A stretch of DNA of 64,000 nt from Azoarcus sp. (GTDB lineage Bacteria; Pseudomonadota; Gammaproteobacteria; Burkholderiales; Rhodocyclaceae): assembly GCA_030604735.1 (NCBI GenBank), contig JAUVVG010000005.1, forward strand, positions 62,001 to 126,000. The letters run 5' to 3'. A model generated the notes under the pieces. That model was not told where the DNA came from, did no database searches, and saw nothing but the letters and a program-made list of their open reading frames with translations. Made by a program: the position numbers and the translations under genes. Of the stretch, positions 29,828-41,781 are shown piece by piece. Each line of letters starts with the position of its first letter. The stretch's first letter is position 1.

Positions 29828-30538
29828 TCAGCCCGACGCGACGATCCCGCCGGCGAGAAACGCGTCCATAGTGAAGCGCGCGTGCTCCGCGTCATAGCTC
29901 AGCGCCACGCCAACCGGGCAGGCGCGGCGGGAACGACACCCACTCTTGCGGCACTCGTCATCTGCAGAAGCGACGCGCAGATACGCGATACAGGCCGACC
30001 AGTCGTACAAGGGTTCTCGGACCGCGTCGGCCGGACAGGCGGCAAGACAGGGACGCTCGACGCAACGCGCACACACGTCCGCACTATCGACCGGATCGCG
30101 TGAGGCCGCTTGCGCGCGCGAGGCATACCGGTCAGTCCGCGCCGCCGGCAGTGCCAGGGCGAAACGGTAAGCCTGCCACAAACCCTTGCGGGGGTGGATC
30201 AGCAGGCCGAGTGGCGACGCCGACAGGGCCGGGTCGGCGCGCATGGCCCAGCGCTGGAAAGGAAGAAAGGGGGGCCCCTCGAATGGGTAAAGCGCACAGC
30301 CGCCGGTTCGGGTCGCGATCAGGGTACCGACACGCCGACTCCAGCGATCCAGCGGATCCGGCAGACCCTCCCGGTACTCGGCCGAGCTCACGAAGTGGCG
30401 CCAATGCGACGAGCCGACATGGCCGACCAGGACCAGCTCGGTCGCAGCGTGACCAACGTCGACCGCAGGCACGCCATCGGCTGCGCCGACCGTGAAACGA
30501 CCCAGTTCATGCAGACCGAACTGGCCCAGCATTGCCTC
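29828..30538 (-). CDS. 4Fe-4S dicluster ferredoxin-type protein
   Basis: About 237 residues. The C-terminal third has cysteine clusters CARCVERPCLAACP and, about 25 residues on, CRKSGCRSRRACP, enough for two 4Fe-4S centres; the spacing recalls the ferredoxin part of QueG-like proteins, but the reductase part is absent. The N-terminal part is not recognised. I chose the TTG at 30538 because GGAGGGAGGT lies 5 bases upstream; the ATG at 30532 is the alternative. An in-frame extension to 30673 is Pro/Ser/Gly-rich and unlikely to be translated. It lies between trkA and ntrX on the same strand. Role unknown. Confidence 0.75.
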   Translation of the reverse strand, partial: EAMLGQFGLHELGRFTVGAADGVPAVDVGHAATELVLVGHVGSSHWRHFVSSAEYREGLPDPLDRWSRRVGTLIATRTGGCALYPFEGPPFLPFQRWAMRADPALSASPLGLLIHPRKGLWQAYRFALALPAARTDRYASRAQAASRDPVDSADVCARCVERPCLAACPADAVREPLYDWSACIAYLRVASADDECRKSGCRSRRACPVGVALSYDAEHARFTMDAFLAGGIVASG

Positions 30539-30647
30539 CAAGCCTGACCTCCCTCCACCTGATGAGCTTGTCGTGGGATGCCCGGACGCCGCTGAAGGCC
30601 CCAGATCATCGCCTGCGGTTCCCACGGTGCGGGGAACAGGGGGCGGA

Positions 30648-31892
30648 TCAGGCGTCGTCGTTCTTGCGGCCAACCTGCAGTCCCAGCTGCTTCAACTTTC
30701 GATAAAGGTGGGTCCGTTCCAGACCACACTTCTCGGCGATGCGGGTCATGTTGTTACCTTCTAGCCTCAGGTAATGCTCGAAATAAAGCCGCTCGAAGGC
30801 CTCCCTGGCCTCGCGCAGGGGCTGGTCGAAGGACACCGAGTGCACGCTTTCGACCGGCGGCGGCAGCACCCGGCGTACATCGGCCGCGCTGATCTCCTCT
30901 TCCAGCGTACCCATCGCAAGCGACTTCACCGCCGCGCGCAGTTCCGCGAAGCCCCCTGGCCAGCTCTGGGTGCGGAGCTGGTTGAGCGCCGCGGTGGACA
31001 GGCGTCGGCGCGGGACCTCGTTGGCCTCGACCAGATGCAACAGAAGTTGCGCCGCGATCTCGGGCACATCGTCCTGGACGTCGGCAAGCCCCGGCGGAGC
31101 CAGGCTGACCTCGAACAGACGCTGGACCAGGCTCTCATCCCAGCCGTCGGCGAGCAGCGCGTCGGCACCGAATTCCGATGCGACAACCAGATGGAGGTTG
31201 AAGCGCTCCAGGCGTTCGACCGTGAAGGCAAGGTTCTTCTGCTGTGTCCGTCCCAGTCGAGCCAGTTCGGAAACGAATATCGTCCCACCCTGCGTCGCCT
31301 GCAGTTGCTTGACATCGAGCGCGGTCGTGATCACCGACAAATCCAGCCACTCGGCCGAATCCGGCTTGACACTGCGCGCGGCGAGATCGATCAGGTTGCC
31401 CGGACCGGCCCTGAGCAACAGGATGCGCGACTTCGCGCCGATCTGCTGGAGGCGACGCTTCAGGTCGCTGAGCGGCGCGGACCGGGGAAATGCCGCCAAG
31501 GTGAGCGCAGACGGGGCACCCGCGGTAACCGGTCGCTGCAAACCACGCTTGACCGCGGACAACAGCTTCTGCAACGCAATCGGCTTCTCGAGATAATCGA
31601 TCGCGCCGATACGGGTCGCCTCGACGGCCGTATCTATCGTGCCGTGACCGGACATCATCACCACCGGCATGGTCAGCTGGCCGCTGGCCGACCACTCCTT
31701 CAGCAAGGTGATGCCGTCGGTATCCGGCATCCAGATATCGAGCAAGACCAGATCGGGCCGCTTCGCGTTGCGATGCGCCCGTGCCGCGGCCGCATTCTCG
31801 GCCAGTACGACATCGTGCCCCTCGTCACCGAGGATTTCGGACAACAGTTCGCGGATACCCGCCTCGTCGTCAACGATAAGAATATTTGCCAT
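30648..31892 (-). CDS. ntrX: NtrX-like response regulator with degenerate AAA+ domain
   Basis: A 414-residue response regulator. The receiver domain (1-120) is intact: phosphorylated Asp in VLLDIWMPDTDG, plus DDEAG and the switch Lys in YLEKPI. The C-terminus is a Fis-type helix-turn-helix (NNMTRIAEKCGLERTHLYRKLKQLG). The central domain is in the place of a sigma-54 AAA+ ATPase but has no Walker A (GESGTGKE) or GAFTGA loop; IFVSELARL sits where Walker B would be. It probably regulates without sigma-54 ATPase activity. It follows ntrY by 18 bases on the same strand and is its likely partner. Confidence 0.88.
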   Translation of the reverse strand: MANILIVDDEAGIRELLSEILGDEGHDVVLAENAAAARAHRNAKRPDLVLLDIWMPDTDGITLLKEWSASGQLTMPVVMMSGHGTIDTAVEATRIGAIDYLEKPIALQKLLSAVKRGLQRPVTAGAPSALTLAAFPRSAPLSDLKRRLQQIGAKSRILLLRAGPGNLIDLAARSVKPDSAEWLDLSVITTALDVKQLQATQGGTIFVSELARLGRTQQKNLAFTVERLERFNLHLVVASEFGADALLADGWDESLVQRLFEVSLAPPGLADVQDDVPEIAAQLLLHLVEANEVPRRRLSTAALNQLRTQSWPGGFAELRAAVKSLAMGTLEEEISAADVRRVLPPPVESVHSVSFDQPLREAREAFERLYFEHYLRLEGNNMTRIAEKCGLERTHLYRKLKQLGLQVGRKNDDA

Positions 31893-31910
31893 CTTGATAA
31901 CCTGCGTACT

Positions 31911-34042
<2,132 letters not shown>

Positions 34043-34046
<4 letters not shown>

Positions 34047-34606
34047 CTCGTGGTGCCCGCGAGGAAGGTCCAGCGCAGCCAGTCGGTCGCAACATTCCAC
34101 TCCCGGCTTCCGATCGCGGTGACCTGGAAGGGCCGGGGGAGCATGCTGGTATCATGACGCATTCTCACTGCGGCATGGTATGACACGCCGGACTCCAGCG
34201 TGTCGAGCCCGACCACATGCCAGTTCCGTATCCGCAGCATGGTCTGCAAGGCAGCATCCAGCGTATCGAAACTCTGGTGCAGGTTTCCGACCGACAGGCG
34301 GTAGCTCCGGGTGATGGTGTGATAAGAGAGCCGATAGTCCAGGCTTCGCTCGACGATGGTGTCGTTGAACCAGTACCAGCGCGGTCGCTCGACCTGAAAC
34401 TCGGCGGTGAAATGCAGCGAGACGCCGCGATTGATCGCATCGATCAGGCGTGGATTCAGGTCCAGTTCGAAGTCGGCATTGACCACGTAGCCGTCGTCGC
34501 GCGCGACGATGTCGGCATAGCGGACACGACTCTCCGAAGCGAACACGAACATGGGTAGCAGCAGAAGAAATGCCAGCAAGGACCCGCTGCGGAGTCGCTC
34601 AAGCAC
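34043..34606 (-). CDS. DUF4390 secreted protein
   Basis: About 187 residues from the GTG at 34606, which overlaps the end of rsmB by 8 bases. The N-terminus is a signal peptide (core LLAFLLLLPMFVF, probable cleavage after FAS). The mature part is beta-rich, with YVVNADFELDLNPRLIDAINRGVSLHFTAE and a WYWFNDTIVERSLDYRLSYH stretch, matching DUF4390 proteins found between rsmB and ntrY in Betaproteobacteria. Function unknown; the fixed position suggests help in envelope sensing by NtrY. The start is uncertain because upstream in-frame codons overlap rsmB further. Confidence 0.8.
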
Positions 34607-35912
34607 GCTTTTGCAGGAGCGCGTAATAGAAGCCGTCATGTTCCGCATTGGGCAGCAGTTGAAAATCGGACCGACCCGCCACCGGAAGGCGTACCGCATC
34701 GTCATGACCGGCGCAGAACGACGCCACCTGATTATGGTTCTCCTCGCGGAAAATCGAGCAGGTGACATAGAGCATTTTGCCACCGGGTGCCAGCGTTTGC
34801 CAAAGGGCCTTCAGAATGTCACGTTGCTGGCGCGCGAATTGCCGGATGTCCTCGGACCGACGCAACCACTTGATATCGGGATGTCGCCTTGCCACCCCGG
34901 ATGCGCTACACGGCACGTCGGCCAGGATACGATCGAAGTGCCGCCCGTCCCACCAGCTTTCCAGCTGACATGCATCGCCGACACGAATCTCGGCACTCAG
35001 GCCCAGTCGCTTCAGATTCTCGTCTATGCGCGCCGCCCTGCGTTCATCCAGTTCGAGCGCGAGCAGGCTGACCGCCTCGCTTTCAAGTATATGGGCAGCC
35101 TTGCCGCCCGGGGCCGAGCAGGCATCCAGCACCCGCTGGCCAGAGGCAAGATCGAGTAGTCGGGCTGCCCACTGCGCCCCGGCATCCTGCACCGACAGCC
35201 GACCTTCGGCGAATCCCGGCAGGCGCGACACCGGCACCGGACGTGCGAGCAACAAGGCCTCGTTGTCGAGCTGGCGCACCGCGACACCAGCCCCGTCCAG
35301 TTTGGCAATCTGATCTTCAACCGAGGCACGACGACGGTTCACCCTCAGCGACATCGGCGGCTTCTGGTTTGCCGCCGCCAGGATCGCCTCCCAATCCTCC
35401 GGCCAGTCCTTGCGGCAACGCTGAATCCACCAGGGAGGGTGGCAGTAACGGGCTGCCGGCGTCTGGTCGGTCACGGCTGTCAGCTCCTCGGCGCGACGGA
35501 GACTGTTACGCAATACGCCGTTGGTCACTGCCTTCAGTCCCGGCGCAAAGCTACCGACCGCCTCGACCGCCTGATCGACAATCAGGTACGACTGATCCGG
35601 TCGCGTGGCCAAGCGATGTAGCGCGACCAGCAAGACCGCATGCACTTCGGTAGGCAAGGGCTTGGTCAGCAAGCGGCCAAGGACCGCATCGCCCCGACCG
35701 AAATCACGCAGACAACCCCATGCAAGATCGCGCACCGCACCGCGGGTCGCATCCGGCCAAGCCGGATTCTCGCGCAACTGAGCTTCGAAGGCGTCGGTCA
35801 GATTCTGGCCTGCGAGAACGCTTCGAACCAGACGCGCGGCCTCTCGCAGCGAGTAGGCAAGACTGTCACTGACTACGGTTGCGGTGGGACGGTGGTGCTT
35901 TTGTCGAGTCAA
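34599..35912 (-). CDS. rsmB: 16S rRNA m5C967 methyltransferase RsmB
   Basis: A 437-residue SAM-dependent RNA methyltransferase. The N-terminal NusB-like RNA-binding domain is at about 20-150. The catalytic domain has motif I VLDACSAPGGKAAHIL, the motif IV catalytic loop ILADVPCSASGVARRHPDIKW (Cys after Pro) and the motif VI Cys in YVTCSIFREEN, the two cysteines of m5C methyltransferases. Length matches E. coli RsmB. First gene of the rsmB-DUF4390-ntrY-ntrX run. Confidence 0.95.
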   Translation of the reverse strand: MTRQKHHRPTATVVSDSLAYSLREAARLVRSVLAGQNLTDAFEAQLRENPAWPDATRGAVRDLAWGCLRDFGRGDAVLGRLLTKPLPTEVHAVLLVALHRLATRPDQSYLIVDQAVEAVGSFAPGLKAVTNGVLRNSLRRAEELTAVTDQTPAARYCHPPWWIQRCRKDWPEDWEAILAAANQKPPMSLRVNRRRASVEDQIAKLDGAGVAVRQLDNEALLLARPVPVSRLPGFAEGRLSVQDAGAQWAARLLDLASGQRVLDACSAPGGKAAHILESEAVSLLALELDERRAARIDENLKRLGLSAEIRVGDACQLESWWDGRHFDRILADVPCSASGVARRHPDIKWLRRSEDIRQFARQQRDILKALWQTLAPGGKMLYVTCSIFREENHNQVASFCAGHDDAVRLPVAGRSDFQLLPNAEHDGFYYALLQKRA

Positions 35913-35951
35913 GGAGTCACCCCGAGGCGGGGCACGAACCGAAAGGTAGTC

Positions 35952-36833
35952 TCAGCCCAACAGCTCGCGCAGATAATTCGGCAACGCGAATTGCGCTACA
36001 TGCATGTCGCCATTGTAATACTGGCGATCACCGATTCCACGCTCGACCAGACGACGGTTCACTTCATCGGCGGCGAGTCGCTTGGGATCGAGTTTGTCCG
36101 ACGCGACCGCCATCCCCCACTGACTCCCATACAAGGGGATATACATGAAGTACGGCAAGACCTTCTCGAACACCGCCTTGAGATTGGTCATCAACCTGAG
36201 CAAACGCACGGGCTGGAAAATGGGTGCACCGATATGCAACGTGATCGCGCCCTGCTCGGACAGCAAGCGCTTGCAGTCGCGGAAAAACGCTTCGGTATAA
36301 AGCGCCTCGGCTGGGCCGATCGGATCGGTCAGGTCAAGTACGATCAAATCGAAGGTTTCGCCGCTCGCAGGCGCGCCCTCACCCACATACTTCAGACCGT
36401 CCTCTATTCTCAGCTCCAGGCGGGGATCGTCCAGCGCGCCACGATGAACAGCCTGCAGATGCGCACGCGCGATCTCCACGACCTTCTGGTCGAGTTCGAC
36501 GAGTACGACACGCGACATGCTCGGATACTTGAACAACTCTTCCGCCGAACCGCCGTCACCGCCGCCGATGATCAAGGCGCTTTTCGGTCCGGGATGGGTG
36601 ATCGCCGGAACGTGGATCAGGTTCTCGTGATAGAAGAATTCATCCCGCTCCGAGGTCATGAAGTAACCGTCCAGCCTGAACAACCGACCGAATTGCGGGG
36701 TATCCCAGACCTCGTACTGCTGGTAGGCCGAATGGCCGGACTCGATCAAATGGCCAGGGCGGATGAAAAATCCCGCGTTGTCATTGAGCTCCTCCTGCAG
36801 GACGGCGGGCTGAGCAACGGAAGAGGCGTTCAT
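35952..36833 (-). CDS. speE: spermidine synthase
   Basis: A 293-residue aminopropyltransferase that makes spermidine from putrescine and decarboxylated SAM. Motifs are SALIIGGGDGGSAEELFKYP (nucleotide-binding), VVLVELDQKVVEIAR and the catalytic Asp region LIVLDLTDPIGPAEALYTEAF. EFFYHENLIHVP is the N-terminal substrate segment. It starts 3 bases after the speD stop, so the two steps of spermidine synthesis are one transcript. It ends 39 bases before the rsmB start; a shared transcript is possible. Confidence 0.95.
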   Translation of the reverse strand: MNASSVAQPAVLQEELNDNAGFFIRPGHLIESGHSAYQQYEVWDTPQFGRLFRLDGYFMTSERDEFFYHENLIHVPAITHPGPKSALIIGGGDGGSAEELFKYPSMSRVVLVELDQKVVEIARAHLQAVHRGALDDPRLELRIEDGLKYVGEGAPASGETFDLIVLDLTDPIGPAEALYTEAFFRDCKRLLSEQGAITLHIGAPIFQPVRLLRLMTNLKAVFEKVLPYFMYIPLYGSQWGMAVASDKLDPKRLAADEVNRRLVERGIGDRQYYNGDMHVAQFALPNYLRELLG

Positions 36834-36836
36834 CCT

Positions 36837-37223
36837 TCAGGCCTCGGCTGGCACACGCCCACGCACCACGTCGTGGCAGACTGAGTCATCGGGATTCAGC
36901 AGATCGACGATCCGCTTGAAAATGCTGCGGGCCCGATCGCTGTTGTCACGCGAGAAATTGCACACGTAGACATCCAGCGTCACGTCGCCGGTTTCGGGCC
37001 AGGTGTGGATCGCAAGATGGGATTCCGCGAGTACGACGGTCCCGGTTACACCGGCCTGCTGGCCGTCGTCATGGGTGAACTGGTAGAAATAGGCACCCAG
37101 CGGAGTCAGCCCGCCGTCGCGACATTCGCTCACACAAATCTCTTCGAGCACTGCACGATCGAGCATGATCTCGGGCGAACACTTGCAGCGGTAGAGATCC
37201 GCAATCAGATGAAGTCCATTCAT
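36837..37223 (-). CDS. speD: S-adenosylmethionine decarboxylase proenzyme SpeD
   Basis: About 128 residues, the short bacterial class 1B type. The self-cleavage site that makes the pyruvoyl group is the Ser in AESHLAIHTWPE. CNFSRDNSDRARSIFKRI is the C-terminal signature. The ATG at 37223 gives the normal MNGLHLIADLY start and has GAAGAAG before it; an ATG at 37256 would add 11 residues (MRFTCGWIEEE). It supplies decarboxylated SAM to SpeE, encoded 3 bases downstream. Confidence 0.93.
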   Translation of the reverse strand: MNGLHLIADLYRCKCSPEIMLDRAVLEEICVSECRDGGLTPLGAYFYQFTHDDGQQAGVTGTVVLAESHLAIHTWPETGDVTLDVYVCNFSRDNSDRARSIFKRIVDLLNPDDSVCHDVVRGRVPAEA

Positions 37224-37344
37224 TTCTTCTTCGATCCAACCACAGGTAAAGCGCATAAGTTTAACATGCCAGAACGCTTATCCTGTTGCTCGCAATATTC
37301 TCGCAAAGCAATTTCCATGAAATCCTGTCGCGAGCAAGGTTCGC

Positions 37345-37360
37345 TGTTCCACGTGAAACA
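37345..37360. promoter_or_regulatory. parS-like ParB-binding site 1
   Basis: TGTTCCACGTGAAACA matches the widely conserved parS palindrome TGTTTCACGTGAAACA at 15 of 16 positions. It lies in the short gap between speD and the TauE-type gene, about 5 kb from rpmH-dnaA, where parS sites usually cluster. Confidence 0.85.
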
Positions 37361-37384
37361 GAGTCGATTTCGAGCTGACATACC

Positions 37385-38161
37385 TCAGCCCTGGGTCAGC
37401 AGATCATAGGCGAGTTTTGCGATCAGAACGACGACGACACCGAGAAACATTTTTCGGACGAATGCGGCGCCATGACGGATAGCGAGACGCGACCCCACAA
37501 TCGCTCCGCTCAGATTGCACAAGGCCATCAAGGCTCCCAGCTTCCACAAAACCTCTACGTTGAGCGCGAAGTAGCTCAAAGCGGCGAAGTTGGTCGCAAC
37601 ATTGACGATCTTGGCCGTGACCGACGCCCGCAGGAAATCCATCCCTATCGTACGCACGAACAGAAAGATCAGGAAACTGCCAGTGCCCGGTCCAAAGAAG
37701 CCGTCATAGAAACCCAGCCCTGCCCCAATCACCACCGCGAGTCCAATCTCCTGAGCTGCCGTCAATCGCTGATCATGAACTGTACCCAGGTCCTTTTTGA
37801 CGAAGGTGTAGATCGCCACGACGACAAGCAACACCAGCACGACCGGCCGGATGATCTCGGAAGGAAGATAGGCAACCGCACGCGCGCCATACCAGGAACC
37901 CACGAGCGCGGCGAGCGCGCCTGGAAGCGCAACCCGCCACGGAATCGTCACTCGACGCGCATACTGGATTGCAGCGCTGGTGGTCCCTACGATGCTCGCG
38001 AACTTGTTGGTTCCGAACAGGGTTGCAGGCTGCCCGCCGGGAAAGGCGGCGAAAAGCGCTGGGATCTGGATCAGGCCTCCCCCGCCAACAACGGCATCGA
38101 CAAGGCCTGCGAAGAACGCAGCCAGACCCAATAAAAGAAACACGGTCTCGAAATCGGACAT
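37385..38161 (-). CDS. TauE/SafE family membrane exporter
   Basis: A 258-residue membrane protein with about eight hydrophobic segments. The N-terminal repeat has FAGLVDAVVGGGGLIQIPALFA and the second has GFYDGFFGPGTGSFLIFLFV, the paired glycine-rich signatures of the TauE/SafE (sulfite/organosulfonate exporter, DUF81) family. GTNKFASIVGTTSAAIQYAR is also typical. Substrate unknown. It is flanked by two parS-like sites, with no operon partner. Confidence 0.88.
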   Translation of the reverse strand: MSDFETVFLLLGLAAFFAGLVDAVVGGGGLIQIPALFAAFPGGQPATLFGTNKFASIVGTTSAAIQYARRVTIPWRVALPGALAALVGSWYGARAVAYLPSEIIRPVVLVLLVVVAIYTFVKKDLGTVHDQRLTAAQEIGLAVVIGAGLGFYDGFFGPGTGSFLIFLFVRTIGMDFLRASVTAKIVNVATNFAALSYFALNVEVLWKLGALMALCNLSGAIVGSRLAIRHGAAFVRKMFLGVVVVLIAKLAYDLLTQG

Positions 38162-38551
38162 AATTGGAGAAACTCAACAAGTGGCGAGGTCAGGTTGCGC
38201 CTCTACGGGTGTGCTGTTAACGGCCCAAAGAGGCGAGACCGGCGCTGTGTCAAAGTGGACGGATGAATGTGATCGAACAAGCAATCTCCGAAGGGGTATC
38301 AGCCAGTTCAGCTGAACATCTTGGATGGCGCTCGTTATCGGCAACCTCGGTAAAAAAACCCGCCACAACTTCATTGATCGACCGCCTGATGGATCATGTT
38401 TCGTCCCGAGCAAGCAGCACTTCAAGGGATAGGCAATGCTTTCTCGCGAAGACTACGGGCATGTGATGGGTAATGGCCGGAGCTAGACATGGATCCACCA
38501 GCGTAAGACTGTTTCACGTGAAACCGAAAACGGCAGCGAACGAACCAAGCG
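38162..38551. other. intergenic region, no gene seen
   Basis: 390 bases between the start of the TauE-type gene and the end of mnmE. It contains a parS-like site at its mnmE end (38510-38525). Reading frames here are short and have no ribosome site. The promoter of the TauE-type gene is expected near 38170-38250 but is not obvious. Confidence 0.45.
38510..38525. promoter_or_regulatory. parS-like ParB-binding site 2
   Basis: TGTTTCACGTGAAACC matches the parS consensus at 15 of 16 positions (last base differs). It lies 26 bases beyond the mnmE stop, about 1.2 kb from site 1. Two such sites so close are not expected by chance. Confidence 0.88.
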
Positions 38552-39913
38552 TTACTTGCCGATGCAAAATCGGGAAAAAATCACCCCCAACAAATCATCC
38601 GACGTGAACTCGCCTGTGATCTCGGCCAAGGCATCCTGTGCTAGACGCAACTCCTCAGCAAACAATTCGAGAGATCCGACCTGTCCGACTGCGTCCGAAA
38701 GATGGGACTGAGCGCGCCGCAACGCAAGCAAATGCCGGTCCCGCGCGAGCAGCACGTTCTCCGAATCCGAATGCCAGCCAACCGCATCCGCGAGTTCATC
38801 CCGGAGAAGATCGACCCCCGCGCCCGTCTTCGCAGAAAGGTGAAGCGTGACCCGGCCGTTCGCATCGACCGTCTTAAGCGGCTTGCCACCGGACAGGTCA
38901 ATCTTGTTGATGACATCGATTCGACGCAACTCGGCGGGAAGACGCACATCGATACCCCCGTCGAGTTCCGGATCCGACTCCCCCACCGAACACAACCGCA
39001 AAATCACATCCGCCCGGGAAATCTCAGCCCAGGTCCGTTCGATCCCTATCCGCTCAACCGGATCGTCGGAATCGCGCAGACCCGCCGTGTCGATCACATG
39101 AAGAGGTATGCCCCTGACCTGGATGGTCTCACGCACCGCGTCGCGGGTGGTCCCTGCTATGTCGGTCACGATCGCGAGTTCATTACCTGCGAGCGCATTC
39201 AACAAGCTCGACTTCCCGACATTCGGGCGACCGACCAGCACCACCCGCATCCCGTCCCTCAGGATCGCGCCCTGTGCCGCTCGATCGAGCACCTCGGCGA
39301 GTCGTTTGCGCACAGCCTCGAGCCGTTCGAACGCCTTGGCCTTCTCCAGAAAATCGAGCTCCTCCTCGGGAAAGTCCAGGGTCGCCTCGACCAACATCCG
39401 CAAATCGATCAACTCGTCACGCAACCGGTTGATCAACTCGGAAAACACGCCGGACAAGGATCGCAACGCCGAGCGCGCAGCCGAAACAGTCGACGCATCG
39501 ATCAGGTCGCACACCGCCTCGGCCTGCGCCAGATCCATTCGACCATTAAGGAATGCCCGCTGTGAGAACTCGCCCGGTTCGGCCAGGCGCGCGCCGATCT
39601 CGACACAGCGCTTGAGCAGCATCTGCATCACCACCGGACCACCATGACCTTGCAGCTCGAGAACGTCCTCGCCCGTAAACGATGTCGGTCCCGGAAAGTA
39701 CAACAGCAAACCTTCGTCGATCGGAGCGCCATCACCATCCCGAAAACGAACAAACCCCGCATGGCGGGGTTTGAGTTCTCGAACACCGAGCGCGAGCGCG
39801 AAGTCCTTGAGCGAGGCGCCCGACACCCTGACGACGCCGATACCGCCGCGTCCGGGTGCCGTAGCGATCGCGGCTATCGTGTCACGCTGTCTTTGCGCCA
39901 GACTTCTTCGCAC
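38552..39913 (-). CDS. mnmE: tRNA modification GTPase MnmE
   Basis: A 453-residue GTPase that works with MnmG on wobble uridine of tRNAs. The N-terminal folate-binding domain has [22 protein letters not shown]; the G domain (about 215-375) has [12 protein letters not shown] (G1), DIAGTTRD (G2), DTAGLRD (G3) and NKIDL (G4). The C-terminus FCIGK carries the essential cysteine. The GTG start at 39913 lies inside the end of yidC (32-base overlap); no better start exists before the conserved DTIAAI. Follows the common rpmH-rnpA-yidD-yidC-mnmE order. Confidence 0.95.
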   Translation of the reverse strand: MRRSLAQRQRDTIAAIATAPGRGGIGVVRVSGASLKDFALALGVRELKPRHAGFVRFRDGDGAPIDEGLLLYFPGPTSFTGEDVLELQGHGGPVVMQMLLKRCVEIGARLAEPGEFSQRAFLNGRMDLAQAEAVCDLIDASTVSAARSALRSLSGVFSELINRLRDELIDLRMLVEATLDFPEEELDFLEKAKAFERLEAVRKRLAEVLDRAAQGAILRDGMRVVLVGRPNVGKSSLLNALAGNELAIVTDIAGTTRDAVRETIQVRGIPLHVIDTAGLRDSDDPVERIGIERTWAEISRADVILRLCSVGESDPELDGGIDVRLPAELRRIDVINKIDLSGGKPLKTVDANGRVTLHLSAKTGAGVDLLRDELADAVGWHSDSENVLLARDRHLLALRRAQSHLSDAVGQVGSLELFAEELRLAQDALAEITGEFTSDDLLGVIFSRFCIGK

Positions 39914-41543
39914 CTTCTATCATCCGAGTGATCTGCCATTGCTGCGCAATCGACAGAATGTTGTTCACCACCCAGTACAGCACCAGGCCGGACGGGAACC
40001 ACATGAACATGATGGTGAACACCACCGGCAAGGCCATCATGATCTTGGCCTGCAGCGGATCGGGCGGCGCCGGGTTGAGCTTCATCTGGATCAGCATCGA
40101 GGCGCCCATCAGGATAGGCAGGATGAAGTACGGATCCTTGGCAGACAAATCCTGAATCCAGCCCAGCCACGGCGCATGCCGCATCTCGACGCTACCAAGC
40201 AGCACCCAGTAAAGCGCGATGAAGACCGGAATCTGCACCAGGATAGGCAGGCAGCCCCCCAGCGGATTGATCTTCTCCTTGCGGTACATCTCCATGACTT
40301 CCTGCTGCATCTTCTGCTTGTCATGGCCGTAGAGTTCCTTGAGTCGCTGCATGCGCGGGCCCAGCACCCGCATCTTGGCCATCGACTTGTAGCTGGCCGC
40401 AGACAGCGGGAAGAACACCAGCTTGATCAGCACGGTCACCAGGATGATCGCCCAACCCCAGTTGCCGGTCAGGCTGTGCAGCCACGACAGCACCCAGAAC
40501 AACGGAGCCGCGATCACGGTGAGCCAGCCATAGTCGACCACCAGATCGAGGCCCGGTGCGATTCCGGCCAGATGATCCTGCTCCTGCGGACCGGCGTAGA
40601 GCCGACTGCCAACCCGTCCGGTCTGCTCCGGCGCGATCGCGCTGACCGGCAGGATCAGGCCTGCGGTATACATGTCGGCCGAGATCTTGCGCGCGAAGAA
40701 CTCGCGCTGCACATCGCCCTGCGGCAACCAGGCGCCGACGAAGTAATGCTGCACCATCGCCGCCCAACCGTTGTTGGCGCTGCTCGCGAACTTGGCCCGA
40801 CCGCGTTCGATGTCCTCGAAGTCGACCTTCTGGAACTTCTCGGCATCAGTGAAGAACGCCGGCCCGGTAAAGGTACGGACCCCGAACACTTCCACCGCCT
40901 CGGCTGGCCTCCCGTCACGTGCGAACTGGAAGTAGGCATGCGCCGAAACCGTGTTCGCGCTGTTGTTCACGATCTCGTAATCGACATCGATCACATAGCT
41001 GCCGCGGTGAAAGGTCAGCAGTTTGGTCACCCGCACGCCATCCTGCTCGGGAGCCTCGAGACGCAAGGTCAGGCTGTTCTGGCCATCCGCCAGCACATGC
41101 TCGCCCGCCGGCAGGGAATACATCGTGCGGTGATTCGGCAAACCCTCCCCGATCAAGCCGGCCTGGGCGGAATAGACATGACGCATGCCATCGTCGAACA
41201 GCACGAAACTGGCGCTGCGATCCTCGCTCGCCGCATGCTGGGTCAGTTCCATCCTGACGATCTCGCCGCCCTGCGACGAAATCTCGGCAACCACCATGTC
41301 GGTACGGACGATCGCCCGTTCGACCGCGACCTGTCGCGATTCGGACATGCCCGGCACACCACTCGCATCGGCACTCAGCCCGGTGGTCGGCGTAGGCAGA
41401 CTGATGTCACCCGGCGTAACGCCATCTACGGCGGCCACCGGTGCGGTCTGGGGAGGAGGGCGTTGATCCCTGAGCCAGGCGTCCCACAACATCACCAGGG
41501 CAAAGGAAAAGACAAGAAAAAGAATTATTCGGCGCTGATCCAT
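39882..41543 (-). CDS. yidC: membrane protein insertase YidC
   Basis: A 553-residue inner-membrane insertase. The N-terminal anchor is [20 protein letters not shown], then a large periplasmic domain (about 30-345), then the conserved core with the hydrophilic-groove Arg in the segment from [17 protein letters not shown], the coiled cytoplasmic loop [29 protein letters not shown] and the last helices. I placed the start at 41543, 4 bases after the yidD stop, because the anchor starts there; an upstream ATG at 41585 would overlap yidD. The C-terminus is basic ([10 protein letters not shown]). Confidence 0.95.
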   Translation of the reverse strand: MDQRRIILFLVFSFALVMLWDAWLRDQRPPPQTAPVAAVDGVTPGDISLPTPTTGLSADASGVPGMSESRQVAVERAIVRTDMVVAEISSQGGEIVRMELTQHAASEDRSASFVLFDDGMRHVYSAQAGLIGEGLPNHRTMYSLPAGEHVLADGQNSLTLRLEAPEQDGVRVTKLLTFHRGSYVIDVDYEIVNNSANTVSAHAYFQFARDGRPAEAVEVFGVRTFTGPAFFTDAEKFQKVDFEDIERGRAKFASSANNGWAAMVQHYFVGAWLPQGDVQREFFARKISADMYTAGLILPVSAIAPEQTGRVGSRLYAGPQEQDHLAGIAPGLDLVVDYGWLTVIAAPLFWVLSWLHSLTGNWGWAIILVTVLIKLVFFPLSAASYKSMAKMRVLGPRMQRLKELYGHDKQKMQQEVMEMYRKEKINPLGGCLPILVQIPVFIALYWVLLGSVEMRHAPWLGWIQDLSAKDPYFILPILMGASMLIQMKLNPAPPDPLQAKIMMALPVVFTIMFMWFPSGLVLYWVVNNILSIAQQWQITRMIEGAKKSGAKTA

Positions 41544-41547
41544 CGGG

Positions 41548-41781
41548 CTATTTTTCGATCTGGGAGTGTTCGGGGACGGGATCATACCCGCCAGGATGGA
41601 AGGGGTGGCACTTGCCCACCCGCTTCAATGCAAGCCAGCTTCCGCGGAGCGAACCATGGCTTTTGATCGCCTCCATGGCGTACTCGGAGCAGGTAGGATG
41701 GAATCGGCAATTTCGCCCCAGCATCGGACTGATGCCGTAGCGGTACGCACCGATCACACCCAGCAGCAACTTCTTCAGCAC
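41548..41781 (-). CDS. yidD: membrane protein insertion efficiency factor YidD
   Basis: A 77-residue protein with all family signatures: [31 protein letters not shown] and [14 protein letters not shown]. It associates with the inner membrane through an amphipathic N-terminus and helps YidC-dependent insertion. It overlaps the end of rnpA by 7 bases and ends 4 bases before yidC. Confidence 0.95.
   Translation of the reverse strand: MLKKLLLGVIGAYRYGISPMLGRNCRFHPTCSEYAMEAIKSHGSLRGSWLALKRVGKCHPFHPGGYDPVPEHSQIEK

Noticed and set aside
30539-30673. N-terminal extension of the Fe-S protein
   Set aside because: Pro/Ser/Gly-rich without similarity, and a strong ribosome site sits just before the TTG at 30538.
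38263-38466. Small gene between the TauE-type gene and mnmE
   Set aside because: Short, no ribosome site, Ser-rich random-looking product in an intergenic region.
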